Part shown: positions 1-5,909 of the stretch, piece after piece
Layout: each line of letters starts with the position of its first letter
How positions within the stretch are numbered: position 1 is the stretch's first letter
Origin: Peptostreptococcaceae bacterium
GTDB taxonomy: Bacteria; Bacillota; Clostridia; Peptostreptococcales; Anaerovoracaceae
Direction of reading: 5' to 3'
DNA length: 6,666 bases
Assembly (NCBI GenBank): GCA_016650115.1
Contig: JAENWI010000078.1
Span: 1 to 6,666, forward strand
Position numbers and translations under genes: made by a program
The notes under the pieces: generated by a model
What the model was told of the DNA's origin: nothing
The model's input: only the letters and a program-made list of their open reading frames with translations
Databases searched by the model: none

Positions 1-459
1 ATCGAAATCTATGCCCTTGTGGTCGATGCTTGATGAAATACCAACATTTTCAGGGGCAAAGACAAATATATTATTTGCTATTTTTTGTACGTTTCCGTTT
101 AGAGCATAGGTGGCACCACTTAAAAAATCGAATATTTTTCTAGCTACATCTGTATCCATTTTTTCAAGATTTATGATGACCGGCTTTCTGCTTTTTAAAT
201 TATCCACTAATTTTGAACACTCGTCAAAACTTTTGGGTTCAATTACTATCAATTTTAATGAAGAAGTGTTAGATGACAAAGGTTTTTGAATTGGTACATT
301 TTTTGAATCTATTGCTTCATTTCGCGGTGATATAAATGAATTTGAACTTTCAGGCTTTTTTTCAAGTTTTGACGCCAATACTTCTTCTTCCTCCTCAGAA
401 AAATCATCATCTACGTCCTCAATTCCTACTAAATCTTTAAATTTACTCAGTATTCCCAT
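1..459 (-). CDS. sepF: Cell division protein SepF, C-terminus cut by window edge
   Basis: SepF is a cytoplasmic, membrane-associated protein that bundles FtsZ filaments and tethers the Z-ring to the membrane in Gram-positive bacteria. The frame is open from the ATG at 459 to base 1, giving 153 residues. Because B. subtilis SepF is about 150 residues, only a short tail should be missing. Residues 1-13 (MGILSKFKDLVGI) form a short amphipathic start like the known membrane-binding helix. Residues 14-65 are an acidic, Ser/Pro-rich linker with a run of five glutamates. The SepF fold follows at about 68-145, with PVIINLEKMD (93-102), the conserved FDFLSGATYAL (110-120) and IFVFAPENV. The start is supported by AGGAGG at 465-470, five bases upstream. 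It follows yggS by 22 bases and is probably cotranscribed with it, as in the B. subtilis ylmE-sepF pair. The family assignment is firm. Confidence 0.95.
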   Translation of the reverse strand, partial: MGILSKFKDLVGIEDVDDDFSEEEEEVLASKLEKKPESSNSFISPRNEAIDSKNVPIQKPLSSNTSSLKLIVIEPKSFDECSKLVDNLKSRKPVIINLEKMDTDVARKIFDFLSGATYALNGNVQKIANNIFVFAPENVGISSSIDHKGIDFD

Positions 460-481
460 TTTCCCCTCCTGTTTTTGCGTA

Positions 482-1180
482 TTATTGTTTTGAGTAGTCT
501 CTGTTTCCAAAAATTGCTGTTCCAACTCTTATTAAATTGGCACCCTCTTCTATTGCTGTCTGGAAATCATGTGACATTCCCATAGATAAATATTTAAATT
601 CCATTCTATTATGTTCTATATCCTTAAATTTGTCATAAGTATTTTTAACCATAGCAAAATATTTCCTGACATTTTCCGGGTTTTCATCATAAGGGACAAT
701 ACTCATAAGACCGCAAACTCTAACATTTGTGCATGTTTCAAGTATTGCACAGAGTAGTTCTCCTGTTTCTTTAGAAGTAATACCAAATTTGCTTTCTTCC
801 ATTGCCGGGTTTATCTGTAAAAGAATATCCATCACAATTCCTATTTTAGCGGCTCTTTTATTAATTTCTTCCGCCAGTTTCAGGGAATCTACAGAATGAA
901 TCATAGAAACTTTATCTATTATATATTTTACTTTATTTGTCTGCAAATGTCCAATCATATGCCATTTTACTGGCTTAACATTTTCATATTTATCCAGAAT
1001 TTCCTGAACCTTATTTTCACCTATATCTTTTATGCCTGCATCTATTGCTTCATTGATCTTTTCGGCTCCATATGTTTTTGTAACAGCTACAAGCAAAACA
1101 TCTTCCGGGTTTTTTCCGATTTTCCTGGCAGCCTCCGCCTTGAGGACCTTAATGTGCTCAATATTTTCTTTAATGCTCAT
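482..1180 (-). CDS. yggS: YggS/YlmE (PROSC/PLPBP) family pyridoxal phosphate homeostasis protein
   Basis: This is a soluble PLP-binding protein with an alanine-racemase-like TIM barrel. Family members carry PLP and maintain vitamin B6 and amino/keto-acid balance, with no firmly established enzymatic reaction. The product has 232 residues, the usual family size. The PLP lysine is K35 in VAVTKTYG. Further family signatures are the GENKVQE segment (54-60), WHMIGHLQTNK, the HSVDS segment, and a C-terminal phosphate-binding region with LSMGMSHDF and IRVGTAIFG. I chose the ATG at 1180 because homologues begin at this point and GGGAGG lies ten bases upstream. Longer in-frame starts (1216, 1213, 1198) would overlap the upstream gene by up to 32 bases. 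The gap to the HlyD-like gene is only 4 bases, so its ribosome binding site lies inside that gene's last codons and translational coupling is likely. sepF follows immediately, an association also seen in Bacillus. Confidence 0.95.
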   Translation of the reverse strand: MSIKENIEHIKVLKAEAARKIGKNPEDVLLVAVTKTYGAEKINEAIDAGIKDIGENKVQEILDKYENVKPVKWHMIGHLQTNKVKYIIDKVSMIHSVDSLKLAEEINKRAAKIGIVMDILLQINPAMEESKFGITSKETGELLCAILETCTNVRVCGLMSIVPYDENPENVRKYFAMVKNTYDKFKDIEHNRMEFKYLSMGMSHDFQTAIEEGANLIRVGTAIFGNRDYSKQ

Positions 1181-1184
1181 ATTG

Positions 1185-2159
1185 TTACATCCTCCCATTT
1201 TTAAGTATCTCATCATAAACGTCTACTGTTTTTATCTCATCACCCTTTTCATTATAAAAAAAAGAAACTTCAACTGCTGAACTTTCACCATCCGTATTAA
1301 TTACTTTAATCGGTGTAAATTCATAGTCTTTATTCTTCTTTTTAACATAGACGCCTACGTTCCCGCTTTCGTCAGTTGTGATGCTTTCATTTTTGATAAT
1401 AATGCCACTCGCATTTGCTGTTACGATGGTTGCTTCTCCACTTCTCATCTTACCGAATTCTGCATAATACATATCTGTTTTCATGATGATCAGCCATTTA
1501 TCTCCATCTTCAATAATATCTTCAACATTCCCAGTAATCTCTCCTTTTGGTAGTTCTATTTTCACATTTTCTCCAATAATATATTTGGATACATTGCCAT
1601 TTTCTACCCACCCTATCACATACCAGATTGAATTGTCACAAATTTTGTAAAGGGGCTCATCGATAAAAGTTTCTTTTCTTGTCAGATTAATTGCTTCAAT
1701 CTTCAGTCTGGAAACCTCATCGTATTTCAATTTTTTCATTTTTTCCGTGGAAAAATAATCTTCATAACCATCAATATAATAGCTGACAATCCCGTTAAAC
1801 GTGGTTATATCATTTTCCTGCTTACTTACCGCCATGCCGGATTTTTCAAGAATTGCTTCATACTCATTTTTAGGTTCACCCACATTTTTCTTTTGAATAT
1901 CAAGAATTTTTGTTCCTTTTCTTACATGTTCTCCTTCTTCATAATAATAGTTGATGTCCCCATTTGTATCTGATAAATAAATTTTCTCATTTCTTACTAG
2001 ATAGCAGGTTACAGTGTCAGTGACTTTCAGTTCACCATAATTGATAATCTCCGTCCTTTTCAAAGCTCCTGTAACCCCTGGAATCACATATATTATTATA
2101 TATAATATAACACAAGCTAAAACGAACAGGATGAATGCCAGTCTTTTTTTATTTGTCAT
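1185..2159 (-). CDS. HlyD-like membrane-anchored protein of unknown function
   Basis: The 324-residue product has a short basic N-terminus (NKKR), one hydrophobic segment at about 8-28, and a predicted extracytoplasmic remainder. It looks like a membrane-fusion or adaptor (HlyD-like) protein. GDINYYYEEGEHVRKGTKIL (67-86) resembles the first half of a lipoyl-type barrel-sandwich domain, and FNGIVSYYIDGYED (121-134) its second half. Beta-rich segments follow, including IGENVKIELPKGEITGNVEDI (about 195-215) and a C-terminal barrel near 250-300. Only about 32 residues separate the two half-motifs, so the long coiled-coil hairpin of true efflux adaptors is absent. No ABC or RND transporter partner is in the window. 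The ATG at 2159 has GGAGA six bases upstream and overlaps the trmD stop by 11 bases, and yggS follows after 4 bases. The position beside yggS-sepF suggests a role in the envelope or division, which is inference. Efflux function should not be assumed. Confidence 0.72.
   Translation of the reverse strand: MTNKKRLAFILFVLACVILYIIIYVIPGVTGALKRTEIINYGELKVTDTVTCYLVRNEKIYLSDTNGDINYYYEEGEHVRKGTKILDIQKKNVGEPKNEYEAILEKSGMAVSKQENDITTFNGIVSYYIDGYEDYFSTEKMKKLKYDEVSRLKIEAINLTRKETFIDEPLYKICDNSIWYVIGWVENGNVSKYIIGENVKIELPKGEITGNVEDIIEDGDKWLIIMKTDMYYAEFGKMRSGEATIVTANASGIIIKNESITTDESGNVGVYVKKKNKDYEFTPIKVINTDGESSAVEVSFFYNEKGDEIKTVDVYDEILKNGRM
1191..1196 (-). promoter_or_regulatory. Ribosome binding site that fixes the yggS start
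   Basis: GGGAGG on the minus strand lies ten bases before the ATG at 1180, within the last codons of the upstream HlyD-like gene. It favours this start over the in-frame ATGs at 1216, 1213 and 1198. Confidence 0.75.
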
Positions 2160-2898
2160 TAGAATTCTCCAAAACTTTTTTTAATATTTTCAATTCATCT
2201 TTGTCCAGATTTTTCTGATTTTTAATAAAATTATCAAGCAAGTCAGGTCTACGTTCTTTTGTTATTTTTAAAGATTCTTCAAATTTCCATAAGTGAATTA
2301 ACCTATGATTCCCGGAAACCAATACTTCAGGTACGTTTTGACCTTTAAATTCTCTGGGTTTTGTATACTGGGCATGTTCCAGCAGTCCGGAATAAATAGA
2401 TTCCTCTTTTACTGAAATGCCGCTCCCTAAAACCTCGGGAACAAGTCTTGCCACTGCATCAATTAAAATCATAGCCGGGAGTTCTCCGCCAGTCAATATA
2501 TAATCTCCAACCGAAACCTCTTCCATGTTCCAATAATTAATGACCCGCTCATCCACACCTTCGTAATGGCCGCAAAGTATGGTCAGTTCCTTTTCACCTG
2601 ACAGTTTTTCAATCATTTCCTGATCCAAAAGCTTTCCTCTTGGTGACATATAGATTATTTTTTTATCTTCTGCTTCAATACTTTCCAACGCACCAAAAAT
2701 AGGCTCCACATTCATAACCATTCCTACACCACCGCCAAAAGGGGTATCATCGGCCTTATTATGTTTATTATTGCTAAAGTCTCTGATATCAATAATATTC
2801 AGCTCCAAAATCCCCTTTTCGTTTGCCTTGCCAAGCATACTTTCCGACACGACAGGAGCAAACATATTTGGGAATAAAGTCAAAACATTTATTTTCAT
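2149..2898 (-). CDS. trmD: tRNA (guanine-37-N1)-methyltransferase TrmD
   Basis: TrmD uses S-adenosylmethionine to methylate N1 of G37 next to the anticodon of tRNAs reading CNN codons, preventing +1 frameshifting. The enzyme is a homodimer of the SPOUT class with a trefoil knot. At 249 residues it has the normal length. Signatures are MKINVLTLFPNMF at the N-terminus, DDTPFGGGVGMVM (50-62), LCGHYEGVDERV (108-119) and the knot and SAM-binding region SVGDYILTGGELPAMILIDA (129-148), then RLVPEVLG, GLLEHAQYTKP (171-181), VLVSGNHRLIHLW and RRPDLL. The motif around 174-181 departs slightly from the common YPQYTRP form, with Ala and Lys replacing Pro and Arg. The ATG at 2898 has AAGGGG just upstream, and the gap from rimM is 12 bases. 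Pairing with rimM downstream of rpsP is the widespread bacterial order. The expected next gene, rplS, is missing; an HlyD-like gene overlaps the stop instead. Confidence 0.97.
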   Translation of the reverse strand: MKINVLTLFPNMFAPVVSESMLGKANEKGILELNIIDIRDFSNNKHNKADDTPFGGGVGMVMNVEPIFGALESIEAEDKKIIYMSPRGKLLDQEMIEKLSGEKELTILCGHYEGVDERVINYWNMEEVSVGDYILTGGELPAMILIDAVARLVPEVLGSGISVKEESIYSGLLEHAQYTKPREFKGQNVPEVLVSGNHRLIHLWKFEESLKITKERRPDLLDNFIKNQKNLDKDELKILKKVLENSNDK

Positions 2899-2910
2899 TG
2901 GTACCCCTTG

Positions 2911-3408
2911 CTATAAGTCCATCAAACCCTCAATTAATTTAACTTGCATTGTTTTTTCTTCCATATTTATATTTAAAACAAATTCTTCTACCGCAGGTAA
3001 TAAAAACTTTTTTTTATTTTCTAATTCAATTTCATATAAATCCTGAGCATTATTTTTTAAAACGTCACTAATCATTCCCACATACTTACCATTGGAATCC
3101 GTTACTTTTATTCCAATTAAATCCTTTATATAATAAGTATCCTCAGGAAGGATTCTCAGCATCTCTTCCGGAATATATAAGTCTTTTTCTTTTAAAGCTT
3201 CCGCTCCGTTTCTATCCTCAACTCCTTCAAGCTTCAGTATAGCAACATCTTTCATATACCTGGCATTCATTATCCTATATTCCGTCTCTTCAACGAAAAC
3301 TGTTTCTATTTCTTCGAAACGTTCTTTATAATCAGAATAATTATATACCTTTACTTCTCCCTTGAGCCCTACGGCATTTACAATCTTGCCAATTTTATAT
3401 CTATCCAT
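2911..3408 (-). CDS. rimM: 16S rRNA processing protein RimM
   Basis: RimM is an assembly factor that binds ribosomal protein S19 and helps mature the 30S subunit head and process 16S rRNA. The product is 165 residues, typical of the family. The N-terminal RimM barrel covers about 5-85 and carries the signature GKIVNAVGLKGEVKV (7-21). The C-terminal PRC-barrel covers about 92-165, with YYIKDLIGIKV near its start and FLLPAVEEFVLNIN plus a closing LIEGL. The ATG at 3408 has an AGGGAAG site at 3413-3419. This site is weaker than those of rpsP or sepF and has a strong RNA hairpin just upstream, so lower translation than rpsP is plausible. In E. coli, rimM and trmD are also expressed well below the ribosomal proteins of the same operon. 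It lies between khpA (74-base gap) and trmD (12-base gap). Confidence 0.96.
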   Translation of the reverse strand: MDRYKIGKIVNAVGLKGEVKVYNYSDYKERFEEIETVFVEETEYRIMNARYMKDVAILKLEGVEDRNGAEALKEKDLYIPEEMLRILPEDTYYIKDLIGIKVTDSNGKYVGMISDVLKNNAQDLYEIELENKKKFLLPAVEEFVLNINMEEKTMQVKLIEGLMDL

Positions 3409-3427
3409 TATTCTTCCCTATTATTAA

Positions 3428-3459
3428 TTAGGCACATATACCGCAGTACATGTGCCTAA
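3428..3459 (-). promoter_or_regulatory. RNA hairpin with UNCG-type tetraloop upstream of rimM
   Basis: Read on the minus strand, TTAGGCACAT (3459-3450) pairs perfectly with ATGTGCCTAA (3437-3428). Pairing continues through one G-U and three further pairs to a C-UGCG-G loop (UGCG at 3445-3442). This gives a 14-bp stem closed by a canonical stable UNCG tetraloop. The sequence that follows is TTAATAAT rather than a T-run, so it is not a standard terminator. It ends 8 bases before the rimM ribosome binding site. It may protect or delimit the processed rimM-trmD mRNA, or modulate rimM translation. The fold is directly visible; the role is inferred. Confidence 0.7.
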
Positions 3460-3482
3460 AACTCAGTATTGCAAATTTTCCA

Positions 3483-3713
3483 TTATTGGACTATTTCTAC
3501 AACTACTTTCATATTTCCCTTCATTGCAGCAGCTTTAACGACAGTTCTAAGTGCCTTGGCTATTCTTCCTTGTTTGCCAATCACTTTCCCCATATCACCA
3601 GGCGCTACTCTAAGTTCAATAATTATCGTTTGATTGTCTTCAATTTCTTTTACTTCAACTGCTTCAGGATCATCAACAAGTGACTTCGCAATTGCCTCTA
3701 CCAGTTCTAACAT
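3483..3713 (-). CDS. khpA: KH-domain RNA-binding protein KhpA
   Basis: This 76-residue protein is a single KH domain and a member of the YlqC/KhpA family. In streptococci KhpA dimerises with KhpB (Jag/EloR), binds RNA and influences cell elongation and division; no function is proven here. The KH signature GXXG appears as GKVIGKQGRIAKALRTVVKA (42-61), where GKQG is the nucleic-acid-binding loop. The N-terminus MLELVEAIAKSLVDDPEAV matches the usual family start. The ATG at 3713 is preceded by GGTGA seven bases upstream, a modest site, with AAGGA farther away. It lies 18 bases after rpsP, the position where khpA is found in many Firmicutes, between S16 and RimM. The gap to rimM carries the hairpin at 3428-3459. 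Confidence 0.94.
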   Translation of the reverse strand: MLELVEAIAKSLVDDPEAVEVKEIEDNQTIIIELRVAPGDMGKVIGKQGRIAKALRTVVKAAAMKGNMKVVVEIVQ

Positions 3714-3731
3714 AAGTAATCACCGCTTTCC

Positions 3732-3974
3732 TTAACCAATTATTCCTGATTTCTTTAAAAGAGCTTTTACAGTACTTGTAGGTTGTGCTCCCTCATCCAG
3801 CCATTTCTTAGCTGCTTCTCCATTGATTTTAATGTCAGCTGGATCTGTTAGCGGGTTATAGTAACCAATTTCTTCAATAAATTTGCCATCTCTTGGTGAA
3901 CGAGCATCTGCAACAACTACTCTATAAAAAGGCTTCTTGTGTGCACCCATTCTCTTAAGTCTAATTTTTACCAT
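3732..3974 (-). CDS. rpsP: 30S ribosomal protein S16
   Basis: S16 is a primary-to-secondary binding protein of the 30S body and is needed for ordered folding of 16S rRNA. The 80-residue product has the normal Gram-positive length. It carries the N-terminal signature MVKIRLKRMGAHKKPFYRVV, followed by VADARSPRDGKFIEEIGYYNP (21-41) and a basic C-terminal half with AAKKWLDEGAQPTSTVKALL. The start is unambiguous: ATG at 3974 with AGGAGG at 3983-3988, eight bases upstream, within a GAGAGGAGGAT stretch. This is among the strongest ribosome binding sites in the window and fits high expression. It follows ffh by 86 bases, a gap containing a small hairpin. Confidence 0.98.
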   Translation of the reverse strand: MVKIRLKRMGAHKKPFYRVVVADARSPRDGKFIEEIGYYNPLTDPADIKINGEAAKKWLDEGAQPTSTVKALLKKSGIIG

Positions 3975-4025
3975 ATTATTATCCTCCTCTCTCGATGTAT
4001 TCCTATCATCATTGTTTATATATCA

Positions 4026-4050
4026 AAATCCAGTTAATAATAACGGATTT
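4026..4050 (-). other. Small hairpin between ffh and rpsP
   Basis: On the minus strand AAATCC-GTTA (4050-4041) pairs with TAAC-GGATTT (4036-4026), with one bulged base at 4032 and a four-base loop, starting 10 bases after the ffh stop. The stem is mostly A-T and is followed by TGATATATAAAC, not a T-run. It may be a weak processing or stability element separating ffh from the strongly translated rpsP, or chance. I see no convincing promoter in the 86-base gap. Confidence 0.4.
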
Positions 4051-4060
4051 AATACCTTCC

Positions 4061-5398
4061 TTACATTCCTTTGAGCATACTGTTTCTTCTGTGTTTTGGG
4101 CCTCCGGTGAATTGCTTCATCATTTTTTTTGATTCTTCATATCTTTTAATCAACGTGTTTATTCTGCTGACCGGCTGACCTGAACCTGTTGCAATTCTTT
4201 TTCGCCTGTTTGCATTCAGTATATTCGGATCTTTCCTTTCAGACTTTGTCATCGATAATATGATGGCTTCCATCTGCGTGAATTCTTTTTCACTGTCATC
4301 CAAATTTACATTTTTCATATTTTTATTGTTCATCCCCGGCATCATATCTAAAAGTTTTCCAATTCCGCCCATATTTTTAATCTGACCCATCTGGTCCAGA
4401 AAATCTTCAAGTGTAAACTCGTTTTTTTTCATTTTCCGTTGGAGTTCAGAAGCCTTTGTCTCATCGAAATTTTCCTGAGCTTTTTCTATAAGGCTCATCA
4501 TATCGCCCATCCCAAGAATTCTGCTGGCCATTCTCTCTGGGTGGAACGGTTCAAAAGCATCTGCTTTTTCGCCAAGTCCAATAAACTTTATAGGCTTTCC
4601 TGTAACTTTTTTAGTGGATAACGCTGCACCACCTCTGGAGTCACCATCCATTTTAGTCATGATGATTCCATCTATTCCAAGTTTTTCATTAAAACCTGTT
4701 GCTGCATTCACAGCATCTTGTCCTGTAAGGGCATCCACCACTAATAATATTTCATGAGGCTTCGTTACTTTTTTGATCCTGACAAGTTCTTCCATTAATG
4801 CTTCATCAATCTGCAACCTACCGGCTGTGTCTATGATAAGAACATCATAGCCTTTGATTTCTGCTTCCTTCATAGCCTTTTCAGCTATTACCTCAGGTTC
4901 CCTGCAATCTCGCATTGTAAATACTGGAACATCAATAGCTTTTCCAACCACTTCAAGCTGATCAATTGCAGCTGGCCTGTAAATATCGCAGGCGCAAAGC
5001 ATAGGTTTCTTCCCATTTTTCTTTAAGTAATTCGCCAGCTTCGCACAGGTAGTAGTTTTACCTGTTCCCTGCAATCCAACCATTAGAATTACTGTAAATC
5101 CCTTTGGCGAATAGGTCAATTTACTGTTTGCTCCACCCATCAGTGTAGCAAGTTCATCATTTACAATTTTAATGACCTGTTGTGCTGGAGTCAGGCTTTC
5201 AAGAACTTCCTTGCCTAATGACTTGACCTTAACGCTTTCAACAAATTCTTTTACTACTTTAAAATTGACATCTGCTTCTAGAAGAGCAAGCTTAACTTCG
5301 CGCATAGCCTCATTAATATCTGCCTCACTTAGTATACCCTTACCTTTTAATTTTTTAAAGACACTTTGTAATTTATCTGATAATCCCTCAAATGCCAT
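4061..5398 (-). CDS. ffh: Signal recognition particle GTPase Ffh (SRP54)
   Basis: Ffh binds the SRP RNA and hydrophobic signal sequences of nascent chains. It targets ribosomes to the membrane receptor FtsY through paired GTPase activation. The 445-residue protein is full length. The N domain helical bundle is at about 1-90. The G domain is at about 100-295, with the P-loop GLQGTGKTTT (108-117), DIYRPAAIDQL (138-148), DTAGR (190-194), TKMDGDSRGG (248-257) and GLGEK (274-278). The M domain is at about 325-435 and is methionine-rich. It includes the flexible finger region GGIGKLLDMMPGM (344-356) and the RNA-binding stretch RRKRIATGSG (398-407). The start is ATG at 5398 with GGAGGT five bases upstream. 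The tail after the M domain is short and basic and lacks a long Gly/Met-rich extension. It lies 22 bases after ylxM, its customary partner. Confidence 0.98.
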   Translation of the reverse strand: MAFEGLSDKLQSVFKKLKGKGILSEADINEAMREVKLALLEADVNFKVVKEFVESVKVKSLGKEVLESLTPAQQVIKIVNDELATLMGGANSKLTYSPKGFTVILMVGLQGTGKTTTCAKLANYLKKNGKKPMLCACDIYRPAAIDQLEVVGKAIDVPVFTMRDCREPEVIAEKAMKEAEIKGYDVLIIDTAGRLQIDEALMEELVRIKKVTKPHEILLVVDALTGQDAVNAATGFNEKLGIDGIIMTKMDGDSRGGAALSTKKVTGKPIKFIGLGEKADAFEPFHPERMASRILGMGDMMSLIEKAQENFDETKASELQRKMKKNEFTLEDFLDQMGQIKNMGGIGKLLDMMPGMNNKNMKNVNLDDSEKEFTQMEAIILSMTKSERKDPNILNANRRKRIATGSGQPVSRINTLIKRYEESKKMMKQFTGGPKHRRNSMLKGM

Positions 5399-5420
5399 TT
5401 AGACCTCCATTTGGACTTTT

Positions 5421-5777
5421 CTACTGATTTAATGTTTCAATAACATCTTTTATATTAATTAATTTTTCGCAGATTTTTTTATTGCCATCGTTTTCTTCCA
5501 TCATTTGATCTATGGATTCTTCGATTTTGGCGATAACTTTTTGCGAGCTCTCAAGTTTATTTACAAGTCCCAGTTTTTTTTCGTACTCTGTTAATGCATT
5601 TTCAGCTTTTTTCAATGTATCATGTACACCTTGCCTGCTGATTGAAAATTCATCCCCTATTTCAGATAACGAATAATTTTCCTCGTGATAAAGCCGCATC
5701 ACCTGCTGCTGTTTTTTTGTAAGCAACTGGCCGTAAAAATCAAATAATAAACTGGCTTCTGCAATTTTATTTAACAT
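5421..5777 (-). CDS. ylxM: YlxM-family SRP-associated helix-turn-helix protein
   Basis: YlxM proteins are encoded next to ffh in Gram-positive bacteria and interact with the SRP; the streptococcal homologue modulates SRP GTPase activity. The product has 118 residues. The N-terminus MLNKIAEASLLFDFYGQLLT matches the family signature LLFDFY...LLT. A sigma-70 region-4-like helix-turn-helix covers about 36-56 (SLSEIGDEFSISRQGVHDTL), followed by KAENALTEYEKKLGL. The C-terminal third (70-118) is charged, probably helical and coiled-coil-like, and more divergent. I chose ATG 5777 because AAAGGG lies seven bases upstream and homologues start here. The only extension uses a TTG at 5807 that adds ten residues atypical of the family. 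It is the first gene after the promoter at 5832-5860. Despite the HTH, its recognised link is to SRP rather than to transcription. Confidence 0.93.
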   Translation of the reverse strand: MLNKIAEASLLFDFYGQLLTKKQQQVMRLYHEENYSLSEIGDEFSISRQGVHDTLKKAENALTEYEKKLGLVNKLESSQKVIAKIEESIDQMMEENDGNKKICEKLINIKDVIETLNQ

Positions 5778-5784
5778 ATTATTT

Positions 5785-5790
5785 CCCTTT
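5785..5790 (-). promoter_or_regulatory. Ribosome binding site that fixes the ylxM start
   Basis: AAAGGG on the minus strand lies seven bases before the ATG at 5777. The alternative TTG at 5807 has no purine-rich site at a proper distance, so the shorter start is preferred. Confidence 0.6.
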
Positions 5791-5831
5791 GTCTCGTAGA
5801 GTGACAAGTCTTTTTACTTAACACCACTCTT

Positions 5832-5860
5832 AATTTACCACATTAAAAAAGTGCTGTCAA
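5832..5860 (-). promoter_or_regulatory. Sigma-A-type promoter for the ylxM-ffh operon
   Basis: On the minus strand a perfect -35 box TTGACA (5860-5855) is followed by a 17-base spacer. The -10 box is TAAATT (5837-5832, 4 of 6 consensus), directly preceded by TGG, a TGn extended -10 element. Transcription would start near 5825, leaving a leader of about 48 bases before ylxM. The -35 box lies inside the 3' arm of the sppA terminator and the spacer contains its T-run. It is the only good promoter I see, so it may drive the whole run to sepF. It is predicted from sequence only. Confidence 0.72.
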
Positions 5861-5880
5861 GCATTTTCACTTAACAGCAC
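5845..5880 (-). terminator. Intrinsic terminator after sppA
   Basis: On the minus strand GTGCTGT (5880-5874) pairs with ACAGCAC (5857-5851). Three further inner pairs, AAG (5872-5870 on the 5' arm) with CTT (5861-5859), follow one mismatch, and six Ts (5850-5845) come directly after the stem. It lies 29 bases past the sppA stop and should separate sppA from ylxM-ffh. In the plus direction no T-run follows, so it acts one way only. Confidence 0.88.
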
Positions 5881-5909
5881 AATAAAATCATTCAGTGGTA
5901 TTTCTTGAT

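Larger units (their letters stand above)
5802..5880 (-). repeat. Imperfect direct repeat spanning the sppA terminator and ylxM leader
   Basis: On the minus strand the 26 bases at 5880-5855 (beginning GTGCTGTTAAGTGAAAA) recur at 5827-5802 (beginning GTGGTGTTAAGTAAAAA) with 21 identities and no gaps, offset by 53 bases. The second copy can also fold weakly: AGAGTG (5830-5825) with CACTCT (5803-5798), plus an inner AAGT/ACTT pair. It lacks a T-run. It could be a decayed terminator duplication, or chance in an AT-rich spacer. Confidence 0.4.

Noticed and set aside
1181..1216. N-terminal extension of YggS from ATG 1216
   Set aside because: The extra 12 residues (MMRYLKMGGCNN) do not resemble the family start and overlap the upstream gene. 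GGGAGG is well placed for ATG 1180.
896..1280. Plus-strand open frames antisense to yggS and the HlyD-like gene
   Set aside because: They lie opposite well-supported genes, have low-complexity Phe/Ile/Tyr-rich or otherwise unfamiliar translations, and lack ribosome binding sites. The same holds for plus-strand frames at 2771-3046, 3450-3683, 4439-4621 and 5172-5402.
2356..2388. TrmD Glu174 in place of the catalytic Asp (Asp169 of the E. coli/H. influenzae enzymes) as a sign of lost activity
   Set aside because: From memory, Glu is common at this motif position in Gram-positive TrmD proteins, and all other signatures are intact, so I do not treat it as a defect. An alignment would settle it.
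3428..3459. Pre-rimM hairpin as an intrinsic terminator
   Set aside because: Neither strand has a T-run after the stem; the minus strand continues TTAATAAT and then the rimM ribosome binding site.
3975..4060. Internal promoter in front of rpsP
   Set aside because: TTGATA is present, but no acceptable -10 lies at 16-18 bases. TATATA has no matching -35, so there is nothing convincing.
5778..5807. Ten-residue extension of YlxM from a TTG codon at 5807
   Set aside because: There is no ribosome binding site for it, family members begin at the downstream ATG, and the region reads better as leader.
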